NCBI GenBank assembly: GCA_038533575.1
Contig: JBCAYL010000001.1
Location: forward strand, 1,206,226 to 1,270,225
Length of the DNA: 64,000 bases
Direction: 5' to 3'
Source: Pseudomonadota bacterium
Lineage (GTDB): Bacteria > Pseudomonadota > Alphaproteobacteria > Rhodobacterales > Rhodobacteraceae
Position numbers and translations under genes: made by a program. Positions within the stretch are counted from its first letter, which is position 1; each line of letters starts with the position of its first letter. The notes below the pieces were generated by a model. That model had not been told where the DNA came from. It did not search any database and saw nothing but the letters and a program-made list of their open reading frames with translations. Positions 45,116-53,834 of the stretch are shown here, piece by piece.

Positions 45116-46720
45116 TCATTCCGCAGGTTGGCTGCCGGGCGTGAAGACCCGCTGGCGGGCACCGCCGCGGATCGTCATCCACATGTTCCAGCCCATGATG
45201 AGCGCGCCCGCGAGGTACAGAACGCCACCCACACCGCGGACCACGTACATCGGGAACTTGGCGGAGACGGTGTCGGCGAAGGAATTGACAAGGAAGCCCT
45301 GGGCATCGACCTCGCGCCACATCAGGCCCTCCATGATGCCGGTCACCCACATCGCGGACGCGTAGAGCACGATGCCGATCGTCGCGAGCCAGAAGTGCCA
45401 GTTGATGGCGGCCATGGAGTGCATCTCTTCTCGCCCCCAGAGCCGCGGCGTCAGGAAATAGAGCGCCGCGAACGTGATCATCCCGTTCCACCCCAGCGCA
45501 CCGGAATGCACGTGCCCGATGGTCCAGTCCGTGTAGTGGGAGAGCGAGTTGACCGCCCGGATCGACATCATCGGGCCCTCGAAGGTGCTCATCCCGTAGA
45601 AGGCGAGACTGATCACGAACATGCGGATGATCGGATCGGTGCGGATCTTGTCCCACGCGCCGTCGAGCGTCATGAGCCCGTTGATCATCCCGCCCCAGCT
45701 GGGCATCCACAGGATGATCGAGAAGACCATGCCCAGCGTGGACGCCCAGTCGGGGAGCGCGGTGTAGTGGAGATGGTGCGGTCCGGCCCAGATGTAGAGG
45801 AAGATCAGCGCCCAGAAGTGGATGATCGAGAGCTTGTACGAATAGATCGGACGGCCCGCTTGCTTGGGGACGAAGTAGTACATCATCCCGAGGAACCCGG
45901 CCGTCAGGAAGAAGCCCACGGCGTTGTGGCCGTACCACCACTGCACCATCGCATCCTGCACGCCCGAGAAGATCTGCACGCTCTTCGAGCCCCAGAAGCT
46001 CACCGGAATCGAGATGTTGTTGACGAGGTGGAGCATCGCCACCGTCAGGATGAAGGCGAGGAGAAACCAGTTGGCAACGTAGATGTGCCGCTCCCGCCGC
46101 TTCATAAGCGTGCCCAGATAGACGAGCAGGAAGGCCACCCAGACCACGGTCAGCCAGAGGTCCACGTACCATTCTGGCTCGGCATATTCTTTCGACTGCG
46201 TGGCGCCCAGGAGGTAGCCCGTGGCCGCAAGCACGATGAAGAAGTTGTAGCCCCAGAAGACGAACCACGCGAGATTGCCGCCCCAGAGCCGCACGCTGCA
46301 GGTGCGCTGGACGATGTAGAACGAGCTCATGATGAGGGCGTTGCCGCCGAAGGCGAAGATGACAGCGCTCGTATGGAGCGGGCGCAGGCGGCCGAAATTG
46401 GTGAAGGGCTGGCCCCAGTCGAAGTTCAGCGCCGGGAAGGCGAGCTGGAAGGCGATGAGGACGCCCACGAGAAAGCCCACGATCCCCCAGAAGGCGGTGG
46501 CGATGACGCCGGCGCGCACGACGTCGTCCATGTAACGATTGAATGGGATGGCGGGCTGCGGCTGCCCGGCCCGGCGCGCCTGCCAGAGAAAGAGGCCGAA
46601 GGCCGTGACCATGATGATGGCACCGTGGACGCGGTAGGCGAGGTCATGGCCCCAGCTGCTGGCCAGCGCCCCGAAGAGAATGAGGCATCCGAGGGTCCCG
46701 AGCTTGATGGTGTCCGTCAT
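45116..46720 (-). CDS. ccoN: cbb3 oxidase catalytic subunit I
   Basis: A 534-residue heme-copper oxidase subunit with about twelve membrane helices. Low-spin heme His candidates lie in YRVHGAIIM and near [11 protein letters not shown]; the Cu-B ligands lie in [11 protein letters not shown] and [14 protein letters not shown]; heme b3 in [15 protein letters not shown]. The cbb3 oxidase is a high-affinity oxygen reductase pumping protons under microaerobic conditions. First gene of ccoNOQP, preceded by a perfect FNR box. Confidence 0.98.
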   Translation of the reverse strand: MTDTIKLGTLGCLILFGALASSWGHDLAYRVHGAIIMVTAFGLFLWQARRAGQPQPAIPFNRYMDDVVRAGVIATAFWGIVGFLVGVLIAFQLAFPALNFDWGQPFTNFGRLRPLHTSAVIFAFGGNALIMSSFYIVQRTCSVRLWGGNLAWFVFWGYNFFIVLAATGYLLGATQSKEYAEPEWYVDLWLTVVWVAFLLVYLGTLMKRRERHIYVANWFLLAFILTVAMLHLVNNISIPVSFWGSKSVQIFSGVQDAMVQWWYGHNAVGFFLTAGFLGMMYYFVPKQAGRPIYSYKLSIIHFWALIFLYIWAGPHHLHYTALPDWASTLGMVFSIILWMPSWGGMINGLMTLDGAWDKIRTDPIIRMFVISLAFYGMSTFEGPMMSIRAVNSLSHYTDWTIGHVHSGALGWNGMITFAALYFLTPRLWGREEMHSMAAINWHFWLATIGIVLYASAMWVTGIMEGLMWREVDAQGFLVNSFADTVSAKFPMYVVRGVGGVLYLAGALIMGWNMWMTIRGGARQRVFTPGSQPAE

Positions 46721-46796
46721 GGGTGAGGTCCGATCCGAGCTTTACCGTGCGGTGAGGTGTTGGTGGGAAGCGTACGAGCCCCCGGGCCGCGGCCCC

Positions 46797-46810
46797 TTGA
46801 TCCAGATCAA
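46797..46810. promoter_or_regulatory. FNR box upstream of ccoN
   Basis: A perfect palindrome TTGAT-CCAG-ATCAA matching the Fnr/FixK/FnrL consensus TTGAT-N4-ATCAA. Its centre lies about 83 bp upstream of the ccoN start, a distance suited to class II activation at -41.5 if transcription starts about 42 bp before the ATG. The box is exact; activation is inferred from the known control of ccoN by FnrL. Confidence 0.92.
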
Positions 46811-46851
46811 GGCTTGGGCGGCAGCGGGGGCAGGCCCGTGCGAGACGCGGC

Positions 46852-47625
46852 TCATTGTGGCACCACCTTGCGATAGAGGTGCCAGGAGGCATGGCCCAGC
46901 ACGGGGAAGACGAAGACCATCCCGAGAAAGAGCGGGAGGATCGCCACGACGCTTGCCGCCGCAACGATGAACGCCCAGCTCAGCATGGCGCCCTGGTTCT
47001 CCACCGTGGCGCGCATGCTGGTGATGATGGCCGTGACGAGGTCGATCCGGCGATCCATGAGGATGGGCACGCCGACCACGGATATCGAGAAGAGCACGAG
47101 GGCAAGCGCCGCGCCGATCACGCTGCCCACGCTCAGCATGATGAGCCCCTGCGGCGTGAAGAGCACCTCCAAGGAGGTCATCACGTTGGTCATCGTGGCC
47201 GTGCCAAACGATACAGCGAAGATCACCCGCGCGATCACGAGCCACGCGAAAAAGAAAAAGACGGCGAGCACGGCGAAGAGTGGAAGCTGGCCGTCCCCGC
47301 TCTTGAGCCCCGCCAGAAGTATGGGCCGCGCCTCCAGCGCTTCTCCCGCTTCGATCCGGCGCGAGATCTCGTAGAGCCCCACCGCCGCGAAAGGCCCGAG
47401 AAGCGGAAAACCCGCTGCCAGCGGTAGGACCCAAAAGCTCAGGCCGCGCTGCACGAGAAGGAGCGTGATCGCCAGCCCGATGGCGCTGAAAAGCGCCCCG
47501 AAGAAGAGGCTGAGACCCGGGGCCTTCTGGAAATCGGCGAGCCCGGCACGGACCGCGTCCCGCACGTCGGACGGCGAGATGCGGACGACGTCCGGAAGCG
47601 ACGGCTGAACGCTCGTATCGGCCAT
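46852..47625 (-). CDS. DUF2189 membrane protein
   Basis: A 257-residue protein with about six hydrophobic helices. The segment AGFPLLGPFAAVGLYEISRRIEAGE matches DUF2189 proteins, which often sit beside cytochrome oxidase genes and lack a known function. ATG at 47625 is preceded by AGGAGGGG. It lies 131 bp upstream of ccoN on the same strand with its own FNR box to the right at 47760. Confidence 0.88.
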   Translation of the reverse strand: MADTSVQPSLPDVVRISPSDVRDAVRAGLADFQKAPGLSLFFGALFSAIGLAITLLLVQRGLSFWVLPLAAGFPLLGPFAAVGLYEISRRIEAGEALEARPILLAGLKSGDGQLPLFAVLAVFFFFAWLVIARVIFAVSFGTATMTNVMTSLEVLFTPQGLIMLSVGSVIGAALALVLFSISVVGVPILMDRRIDLVTAIITSMRATVENQGAMLSWAFIVAAASVVAILPLFLGMVFVFPVLGHASWHLYRKVVPQ

Positions 47626-47759
47626 GTGGTGTTCCCCTCCTGTGTGCCCAGTTGTGTGCCCTGTTCCGGTACTCGGCGTGCGCTGACGGGCGGACACGCC
47701 GACGGCTGACCGGTCGGGCGGCATTGGTGAGAGCATGCCGGGATGGGACTGCGCCGTCC

Positions 47760-47773
47760 TTGATCTGGATCAA
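47760..47773. promoter_or_regulatory. FNR box in DUF2189/hemerythrin divergent region
   Basis: A second perfect palindrome, TTGAT-CTGG-ATCAA. It lies about 140 bp upstream of the DUF2189 start and about 120-190 bp upstream of the hemerythrin start, in a shared intergenic region, and could serve either or both. Distance suggests the transcript starts well upstream of at least one gene. Confidence 0.85.
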
Positions 47774-47889
47774 GGTCAGCGACGCGAGCTGCGGCGATGC
47801 TGTCCCGGTGGGAGCGCGGGACACGTCCCGCCCCCATGCGGGACGTGCCCAGCGGTCAGTCCGCCGCGTCCACGCGCGAAAGGAGAACC

Positions 47890-47955
47890 ATGCCCAGACG
47901 CCACTCTTCCCAGGACCGGCTCCGACGCGGCCCCGCGCCGCCCGGACGCCGCTGA
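47890..47955 (+). CDS. 21-codon leader ORF or frameshifted N-terminus of hemerythrin gene
   Basis: ATG at 47890 has the best Shine-Dalgarno of the area (AAAGGAG, four bases upstream), but its frame (MPRRHSSQDRLRRG...) ends at TGA 47953-47955, overlapping the start of the hemerythrin-like coding frame. Either it is a leader peptide coupled to a TTG or CTG start, or one base is missing in the GC-rich run 47929-47952 and this is the true N-terminus. A -1 shift would join the two frames. Confidence 0.4.
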   Translation: MPRRHSSQDRLRRGPAPPGRR

Positions 47956-47957
47956 CC

Positions 47958-48479
47958 TTGGCTCTCGGGCATCCGCATATCGAGCTCCCGCTCGTCAAGT
48001 TCGCGCGCCACGGGCGCCGCGTGCTCGAGGCCTGCGACCTCCTCGAAGCGATTGCCGATGATCTCCCGCGCAAGGTCGCCCCGATCTGGCGCGAGGTGGC
48101 GCAGCATTGCGTGGCGATCATGCCCGGCCACTACGACAGCCTGCTCCACATCCTGATCCCGGTGCTCAAGCGCCGTACCCGGGGAGACCCGGATTGCGAG
48201 GCGGTCCTCGCGCGCCTCGAACAGGAATACGCTGATGCCTGCCACCGCTTCCCGGAGCTCTTCGCGCTCCTGCAGGATGCGCAGGACCAAGGCGTCGCTA
48301 CGATCGACGAGGAGGCGCTGGGTTACGCGCTCAGAAGCTATTTCGAAGCGATCCGCCAGCAGATGGCGTGGGAGCGCGATGTCCTGATCCCGCTCGCCGA
48401 ACGCCGCCTGACACGGGCCGACTACGCAGAGCTGGGCAAGTCCCTTTCGGTCTCGGGCCTGCCCGGACGGCCGCGCTAG
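47958..48479 (+). CDS. hemerythrin-like domain protein (start uncertain)
   Basis: At least 174 residues in this frame. Helices around WREVAQHCVAIMPGHYDSLLHILIPVLKRR, HRFPELFALLQDA and MAWERDVLIPLAERRLTRADYAELG resemble HHE/hemerythrin cation-binding domains, which bind a diiron site to sense or store oxygen or respond to NO. Some canonical His/Glu positions are replaced (for example Trp-Glu-Arg for His-Glu-x-Glu), so iron binding is unsure. No ATG starts this frame near the family boundary; TTG at 47958 is a guess, and the leader ORF at 47890 probably encodes the real start. Confidence 0.65.
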   Translation: MALGHPHIELPLVKFARHGRRVLEACDLLEAIADDLPRKVAPIWREVAQHCVAIMPGHYDSLLHILIPVLKRRTRGDPDCEAVLARLEQEYADACHRFPELFALLQDAQDQGVATIDEEALGYALRSYFEAIRQQMAWERDVLIPLAERRLTRADYAELGKSLSVSGLPGRPR

Positions 48480-49207
48480 AACCCGGCCCGCTCCACGAGG
48501 CGCGCGTGATCGATGGATTGCACGTGATGCGCGCCCTCGAAGACCACGATTCCGTCCTTCCGGAGTTTCGTCATCTGCCGACTCACGGTCTCGAGGGTGA
48601 GCCCGATGTAATCGGCGATCTCCGCGCGGTTCAGGGGAATGTCGAAGCTCTCCCTGTGATGGCAGCCCTCCGTTTGCAGCCGCCGCGCCATGTGAAGCAT
48701 GAAGGTCGCAACGCGTTCCTCGGCGGTCTTGCGACCGAGCAGCACCATCCATTCCCGCGCGAAGCGCAGTTCGTCGAGCGCGCGCTTGAGGAGGCGATGC
48801 TCGAGCGATGGATAGCGCGCCAGCACGTCCTGGAAGGGCTTGCGCGGAAAGAGGCAGAGCTCGAGATCCGTCACCGCCTCGATCGAGCTCGCCTCCTCTG
48901 GCGCCTCCCTCTCGAGGCCGGATCCCACGAAATCGGACTGAAAGAGCAGGCCCACGATCTGCAGACGGCCGTCTTCCGCGCCGCGGACGAGCTTGGCCAC
49001 GCCGCGCGTGATGTTGCCGAAATCGCCCGCCGTGTCGCCCTCCATGAGATAGGTCTCACCGGCCGCGAGCCACTTTCTTCGTGCGAGAGCGTTGAGCGCG
49101 GCGATCTCATCGCCGCTCAGTGCGCCGCAGACGGAGCTGTGGCGGATGGCGCAGCCCTCGCAGCGAGCCGACGCCGAAAGCCGGGGAAGAGGGTTACCGC
49201 CGTGCAT
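48476..49207 (-). CDS. Crp/Fnr-family regulator with Fe-S cysteines (FnrL-like)
   Basis: A 243-residue regulator. N-terminal cysteines C16, C19 and C27 (CEGCAIRHSSVC) plus one in LELCLFPRKPF can hold the oxygen-labile 4Fe-4S cluster of FNR. The cyclic-nucleotide-like fold is followed by a HTH with ETVSRQMTKLRKDGIV, whose E-x2-SR contacts the FNR box. The start at 49207 is preferred, though GGAGG is 12 bases away; 49237 and 49267 are alternatives. Its stop overlaps the hemerythrin stop. Confidence 0.9.
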   Translation of the reverse strand: MHGGNPLPRLSASARCEGCAIRHSSVCGALSGDEIAALNALARRKWLAAGETYLMEGDTAGDFGNITRGVAKLVRGAEDGRLQIVGLLFQSDFVGSGLEREAPEEASSIEAVTDLELCLFPRKPFQDVLARYPSLEHRLLKRALDELRFAREWMVLLGRKTAEERVATFMLHMARRLQTEGCHHRESFDIPLNRAEIADYIGLTLETVSRQMTKLRKDGIVVFEGAHHVQSIDHARLVERAGF

Positions 49208-49401
49208 GGGCCCGGCAGGCCTCCGGCTCGGTGCCATCGCCCCACGCATGTGCGTCCTTGGCTGCAAAAAACTGCTCCCTCATCAGGTTCAAACTAGCGA
49301 TCCCGCGGCGCGCGACTTTGCTCTTTCGCAACCCAAGCGGGCGAAAGCGGTGCGCGGCCGTGCTCCATTTCGTCGCAGCACACCGTCGCATACACCGCGG
49401 A

Positions 49402-50121
49402 TCAGGCCGCCCTGCCCTGTGCAACCTCCCTGAGCGCGTCGGGGCGCACGATGACGACCCGCCGCCTTGCGCTGCTCACGATCCCGGTCTTCTGCCAGGA
49501 ACTCATGTAGCGGCTCACGGAGTGCATGTTGGCCCCGGTCAGCTCCGAGATGTCCTGACGCGTCAGTGGGAAGTCGATCTCCGCGCCGCTGCCGGTCTCG
49601 CGCCCTGCCTGCCGCGCGAGCCGCAAAAGCGCGTTGGCGATCCGCTGCTCCACCGGGAGCGTCGCCATGTCCACGATCTTGTCCTGTAGCTCACGGGTCC
49701 TCAGGCCGATGGTGCGGCGCGTGGCCCGCGCCAGCCCGGGATGCGCGCGCGTCAGGGCGGGCCAGGCCTCGCGCGGCCAACTCAGGACCACGCAGTCGCA
49801 GACGGCCTTCGCCGTCACGGAAAACGTCTCGCTCTCGAGCGCCACGGCGATCCCGAAGAGCTCGCCCGGCGCCACGTGGTGAACGACGACCTGCTCCCCG
49901 TCCGACGTCGTGCGCTGGAGCCGGACGAAGCCCTCCACGACGAGGCAGAAGATGCTGGCCCGGTCCTCCTCCGAGAAAAGGACGGCCCCCGGACCGACCC
50001 GGCGGATGCTGGCGCTTTCAAGGATCGCGTGGAGTGCCGGGCGATCCGCGCCGTCGAAGAGCGGCATCCGCGCCACGCTTGCCTCGTCGAGCCGGGGTGT
50101 GCTGCGCTTTGATTGTGTCAT
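49402..50121 (-). CDS. Crp/Fnr-family regulator, Dnr/NnrR-like
   Basis: A 239-residue Crp/Fnr protein without the N-terminal cysteine cluster. Sensor domain segments VGPGAVLFSEEDRASIFCLVVEGFVRLQ and VVVHHVAPGELFGIAVALES; HTH with TGANMHSVSRYMSSWQKTGIV. Dnr/NnrR-type proteins bind heme and sense NO to control denitrification genes; this fits, but heme binding is not visible in sequence. A near-perfect FNR box lies about 156 bp upstream. Confidence 0.85.
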   Translation of the reverse strand: MTQSKRSTPRLDEASVARMPLFDGADRPALHAILESASIRRVGPGAVLFSEEDRASIFCLVVEGFVRLQRTTSDGEQVVVHHVAPGELFGIAVALESETFSVTAKAVCDCVVLSWPREAWPALTRAHPGLARATRRTIGLRTRELQDKIVDMATLPVEQRIANALLRLARQAGRETGSGAEIDFPLTRQDISELTGANMHSVSRYMSSWQKTGIVSSARRRVVIVRPDALREVAQGRAA

Positions 50122-50270
50122 TGGAGTTATGTGCTTTCAGCGTCCGACCTCTTTCAGGCCAAGGCGCGCGCAGGATCGGAGCCGCTGCGCCAGCCCGGGG
50201 GAGACCCGTGATGGCGGGAGATGCCACCGAGCCCCGCGCAGACATCTGCACCCTGCCCCGGGGCCAGACC

Positions 50271-50284
50271 TTGAGCGAGATCAA
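50271..50284. promoter_or_regulatory. near-perfect FNR box upstream of dnr-like gene
   Basis: TTGAG-CGAG-ATCAA differs from the consensus TTGAT-N4-ATCAA at one position. It lies between the two regulator genes, about 156 bp upstream of the dnr-like start and 55 bp beyond the stop of the third fnr-like gene. Control of the dnr-like gene by one of the FNR paralogues is a reasonable inference. Confidence 0.6.
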
Positions 50285-50338
50285 ATTCTGCAGGAGAACG
50301 GTCGGAAAGCGCTCAGGTGACGCCGAAAAAGCGCGGCC

Positions 50339-51085
50339 TCAGAATCCTGCCCTCTCGGTCAACCCATCCACGTCCATCCGCACCACTCGCCGCGTGCCTT
50401 CCATGGTGATGAGACCCAAACTCCGCAGCTTGCTGATCTGGCGGCTGACGGTTTCCAGCGTGAGCCCGATATGGTCGGCGATGTCGGAGCGGTCGAGCGG
50501 CAGGTCAAAGACCGCGGCACTCGAGCAACTCTGCGCCGACATCCTCTTCGAGACATGGAGGAAGAAGCTCGCCACGCGCTCCTCCGCGGATTTACGGCCG
50601 AGAAGGACCATCCAGTCCCGGGCGATACTCAATTCATCGAGCGTGATCTCGAGGAGCCGCTGGGCGAGCTCCGGGTAGCGCGAGAGCAGCCCCTCAAAAC
50701 CATCGCGCGGAAAAAGGCAGAGCTCGAGGGGCGACGCCGCCTCGATCATGTAGGTGTCGCTGGCGGCGAGGTCGCTCTGGGAATGGTTGCTTACGAAATC
50801 CGAGGGGAAGAGCAGCCCGACGATCTGCTGCCGCCCGTCCGGGGCGGATTTTATCAGCTTCCCGAAGCCGCCGATGACATTTACGAAATCGGCCTGCGCG
50901 CCCACTTCGAACGCGTGAAACTGCCCTTTGGCGAGCGTCTTACGGCGGGAGATGCCATGGAGATCGCGCAGCTCTTCATCCGTGAGCGCGCTACACAGGC
51001 TGCTGTTGCGGACGGCGCATGTCGCGCAGGTGAGCAGCGCGAGCGGCCCCGTGGGCACGGGAGACGAGGTAGCTCTGGCGTCCAT
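50339..51085 (-). CDS. Crp/Fnr-family regulator with Fe-S cysteines (second FNR paralogue)
   Basis: A 248-residue FNR-type regulator. C20, C23 and C31 (CATCAVRNSSLC) with a fourth in SPLELCLFPRDGF fit a 4Fe-4S oxygen sensor. The HTH reads ETVSRQISKLRSLGLI. It shares many segments with the regulator at 48476 (LLGRK-AEERVA, ADYIGLTLETVSRQ), so the two are probably paralogues. GGAGGAGG precedes ATG 51085. Confidence 0.9.
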   Translation of the reverse strand: MDARATSSPVPTGPLALLTCATCAVRNSSLCSALTDEELRDLHGISRRKTLAKGQFHAFEVGAQADFVNVIGGFGKLIKSAPDGRQQIVGLLFPSDFVSNHSQSDLAASDTYMIEAASPLELCLFPRDGFEGLLSRYPELAQRLLEITLDELSIARDWMVLLGRKSAEERVASFFLHVSKRMSAQSCSSAAVFDLPLDRSDIADHIGLTLETVSRQISKLRSLGLITMEGTRRVVRMDVDGLTERAGF

Positions 51086-51168
51086 GGGTCCTCCTCCGGA
51101 AAGGCTAGGTGCCTCAGGGGCTTGCTGTCAATCGCGCGCGCCCACTAGGCCCTCCCTTTCCCGAGGCC

Positions 51169-52149
51169 CTACACGACCACCACGTTTCCGCGCTTGTGGC
51201 CCGTGGCCACGTGGCGATGCGCCTCGACGAGATCGGACAGCGGGTAGGTCCGGCCCATGACGGGCGCGAAGCTGCCGCGCTCCATCACGTCGAGGATTTC
51301 ACCCAATTCCTCGCGATGAACTTCGGGCTTTTCCATCCCTGCCGCCGCAAAGAGCGCGCGGCGCGTGCCCGTGAGCCGCGAGAAAAGCATGTCCCGCAAC
51401 AGCGCGAGGCCGAGCACGGGGCAGATGTACCGACCGCCCGGCCTCAAAGCCGCGCGCGCGTCGCGGTAGCTGCGCACGCCGACGGTGTCGAAGACGACGT
51501 CGTAGGCCCCTGCCGTCGCGAGGGGGTCTTCGACGGTGTAATCGATGGCCACATCTGTACCGAGGCTCTCGAGAAGCGGCGTGTTGCGCGCGCTGCTCGT
51601 GGCGCTGACGGTGGCGCCGAGTGCCTTGGCGAGTTGTATCGCGGCGCTGCCGAGGCTCCCCGCACCGCCGAGCACCAGCACGTGCTCGCCCGGCGTCACG
51701 CGCGCCACGCGGGTCAGGAAATGCCACGACGTCAGGGCGCCGTCACACATGACAGCCGCCTCCTCGTGGCTCAGGGTCTCGGGCTTGCGGACGAGACTGC
51801 CCTCGGCATCGGTGCAGATCAGCGTGGCATTTGCCCCGAAGCTCAGCCCCGCCTCCCCAAAGACCGCGTCGCCGACGTCAAAGCGCGTCACGCCGGGCCC
51901 GGTGGCCACCACGTCGCCGGAAAAGCAAGTCCCCGCGAGGCCTGCGCGCGGGCGGGACAGACCGAGGAAAAGGCGGGCGAAGCGGGGCTCGCCCGCGCGC
52001 ATCATGCCGTCCGCGCGGGTGACGGCGGAGGCCCGCACGCGGACGAGGATCTGGCCTTCACCCGGAGTGGGAACCGGGCGCGTGACGGGCGCAAGCACCT
52101 CAGGGCCGCCGTAGCGCGTGACATCCCATGCGTTGAACATCGTTTCCAT
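51169..52149 (-). CDS. quinone oxidoreductase-like MDR-family protein
   Basis: A 326-residue medium-chain dehydrogenase/reductase. N-terminal GroES-like domain (WDVTRYGGPEVLAPVTRPVPTPGEGQILVRV), SGDVVATGPGVTRFDVGDAVFG and the nucleotide motif VLVLGGAGSLGSAAIQLAKALG. There are no zinc ligands, so it is a quinone-oxidoreductase-type NADPH enzyme. ATG 52149 has GGAG at six bases. It is divergent from a LysR gene with 102 bp between them, so the LysR probably regulates it. Confidence 0.9.
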   Translation of the reverse strand: METMFNAWDVTRYGGPEVLAPVTRPVPTPGEGQILVRVRASAVTRADGMMRAGEPRFARLFLGLSRPRAGLAGTCFSGDVVATGPGVTRFDVGDAVFGEAGLSFGANATLICTDAEGSLVRKPETLSHEEAAVMCDGALTSWHFLTRVARVTPGEHVLVLGGAGSLGSAAIQLAKALGATVSATSSARNTPLLESLGTDVAIDYTVEDPLATAGAYDVVFDTVGVRSYRDARAALRPGGRYICPVLGLALLRDMLFSRLTGTRRALFAAAGMEKPEVHREELGEILDVMERGSFAPVMGRTYPLSDLVEAHRHVATGHKRGNVVVV

Positions 52150-52203
52150 CTTTATCTCCATCTCTGTGATGTGGAGAGAGATACCGGGTGCAATTCGATC
52201 CAA

Positions 52204-52227
52204 ATACTGACAATATTGCGCCAGTAT
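52204..52227. promoter_or_regulatory. nested palindrome, candidate LysR operator
   Basis: ATACTG (52204-52209) and CAGTAT (52222-52227) form a perfect 6-bp inverted repeat. Inside lies CAATATTG (52211-52218), itself a perfect palindrome, in the 102 bp between the divergent oxidoreductase and LysR genes. LysR regulators bind inverted repeats in such intergenic regions; assignment to this protein is inference. Confidence 0.5.
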
Positions 52228-52251
52228 GGTTCACAAACGACCCGGACCGAC

Positions 52252-53133
52252 ATGGATTGGAAATCCCTCCCTGCATTCCTCGCCGTCGCCAGATCCGGCT
52301 CCCTGCGCGCGGGCGCCGAGCAGATTGGCGGGACCCACGCGACCCTGAGACGCCAGATCGAAGGGCTGGAGGCACAGCTCGGCACGATGCTCTTCAGGCG
52401 CAGCGGCGGGGGCCTCACCCTGACCGCCGCGGGCCGCAGGCTCCTACCGCAGGCGCTCGAGGCCGAATCCGCGCTCTTAAAAGGCTTCAGCGCCGTCAAA
52501 GGCCTCGACCGCGAAGCGGCGGGTCGTATCCGCCTCTCCGTCGATCCGATCACGGGGCACTACATGCTCGCGCCGGTGCTCGCGGAGTTCGCCGCGCTCT
52601 ACCCGGACATCGATATCGAGATCAAACTCTCCTACGACATCGATTCCATCGCGAAGGACGAGACCGATATATCCATCCGCCACGTGCTGGAGGTCGACGA
52701 GGACGCCGTGGGGCGAAAGCTCTTTCCCCTCTCGCTCGGCGTGTTTGCCAGCCGCGACTACATCGACCGTGCGTTGCCCAAGGCAGGTGCCCGGGGCGCG
52801 GGCCTCGCTTGGGTGGGCTATGGCGAGGTGCCCGAACTGAAGGCCATGATCGCCGCCACGCCCTTCCCGGAAGCAAAGGTCCGGCACGAGATACGCGATC
52901 CGGAGATGCACCTGCACCTCGTGCGCGCCGGGGCGGGTATGACCTTCCTGTCCGCCTGGATCGGCGGCGTTTTCCCAGAGCTTCAGCGGGTGCCGGGAAC
53001 GGCGCTCGATAGGCGCCGCTCCACGTGGATCCTGCTCCACGGGGATCTCAGGCGCGTCAAGCGCGCGCGACTTCTGGTCGATTACCTCTCAACGGCCCTG
53101 CTGGAGCGGCGGGCTGACTTCGTTGGGAGCTGA
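52252..53133 (+). CDS. LysR-family transcriptional regulator
   Basis: A 293-residue LysR protein. HTH domain MDWKSLPAFLAVARSGSLRA through LEAQLGTMLFRRSG, then the ligand domain. ATG 52252 gives family length; the open frame extends far upstream but is non-coding there. It is divergent from the oxidoreductase and convergent with the NAD(P)-binding gene, whose stop lies 4 bp beyond. Confidence 0.9.
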   Translation: MDWKSLPAFLAVARSGSLRAGAEQIGGTHATLRRQIEGLEAQLGTMLFRRSGGGLTLTAAGRRLLPQALEAESALLKGFSAVKGLDREAAGRIRLSVDPITGHYMLAPVLAEFAALYPDIDIEIKLSYDIDSIAKDETDISIRHVLEVDEDAVGRKLFPLSLGVFASRDYIDRALPKAGARGAGLAWVGYGEVPELKAMIAATPFPEAKVRHEIRDPEMHLHLVRAGAGMTFLSAWIGGVFPELQRVPGTALDRRRSTWILLHGDLRRVKRARLLVDYLSTALLERRADFVGS

Positions 53134-53137
53134 GCCC

Positions 53138-53779
53138 CTAGCGTGTGAGGACCACGTCTTGCTGCGGGTGGAGGTCCTGCTCCACGGCGTCGACGAGATA
53201 AGCCGCCACATCCGCCCGGGAGACGAGGCCGTTGCGCCAGGAGGACGGATCCTCCAACGCTCTCACCTGCCCGGAGGCGGGGCGATTGGTGAGGATGACC
53301 GGGCGCGCGATGGTCCAGCGGGTTTCGCTCTCCATGATAAGCGCTTCCTGCCGGGATTTGTCGGCATAGACGCGCCCGAGGATCGCCCCGTGTCCGATCC
53401 TCTCGAGCGTGCTCATGGCCGCGCGGCTCCGCCCCGCGCCGAAGCCCGTGACAACGACGAGGCGCGAGACCTCCGCCTTCGCCATCTCCGCGAGAAGCAC
53501 CGCGGTGCTCTTCGAAAAAAGCGTCTCCTCCTCCCAGATCATCGCCGGCCGCTCGCGGATGCCGAGGGCCACGATCACGGCCCCTGCCCCGTCGAGCGCA
53601 CGTGCTATGTCGCCCGCGTCGAGCGCATCACCGGCGACGCGCTCGAGACCGTCTTGCTCGGGGAGCGTATCAGCGGAGCGCGCGAACGCGCGGACGATCA
53701 GCCCACGCTCCAGCGCGTATTCCATGCAGAGCTTCCCAATGCCCGAGGTGGCGCCGATGATCAGCAGTGGTTTGTCCAT
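53138..53779 (-). CDS. NAD(P)-binding NmrA/SDR-like protein
   Basis: A 213-residue atypical SDR. Dinucleotide motif IIGATSGIGKLCMEYAL at the N-terminus, RVAGDALDAGDIARALDG, then VVVTGFGAGRSRA and a C-terminal RADVAAYLVDAVEQDLHPQQ typical of NAD(P)H-binding (Pfam NAD_binding_10) proteins. There is no Tyr-x3-Lys, so the fold may sense rather than use NADPH. AGGAG precedes ATG. It is convergent with the LysR gene. Confidence 0.82.
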   Translation of the reverse strand: MDKPLLIIGATSGIGKLCMEYALERGLIVRAFARSADTLPEQDGLERVAGDALDAGDIARALDGAGAVIVALGIRERPAMIWEEETLFSKSTAVLLAEMAKAEVSRLVVVTGFGAGRSRAAMSTLERIGHGAILGRVYADKSRQEALIMESETRWTIARPVILTNRPASGQVRALEDPSSWRNGLVSRADVAAYLVDAVEQDLHPQQDVVLTR

Positions 53780-53834
53780 GGTGTCTCCTGGCCTGTGAGA
53801 TGTTGTCCAAGCGCGGCGGAGGCCGCCCGCGCGA

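Noticed and set aside
45086-46726. 546-codon plus-strand open frame opposite ccoN
   Set aside because: Antisense shadow of an unmistakable oxidase gene; composition is Glu/His/Arg-rich with no motif.
49285-49300. weak FNR-like site upstream of the first fnr-like gene
   Set aside because: Only seven of ten consensus positions match, unlike the perfect boxes nearby.
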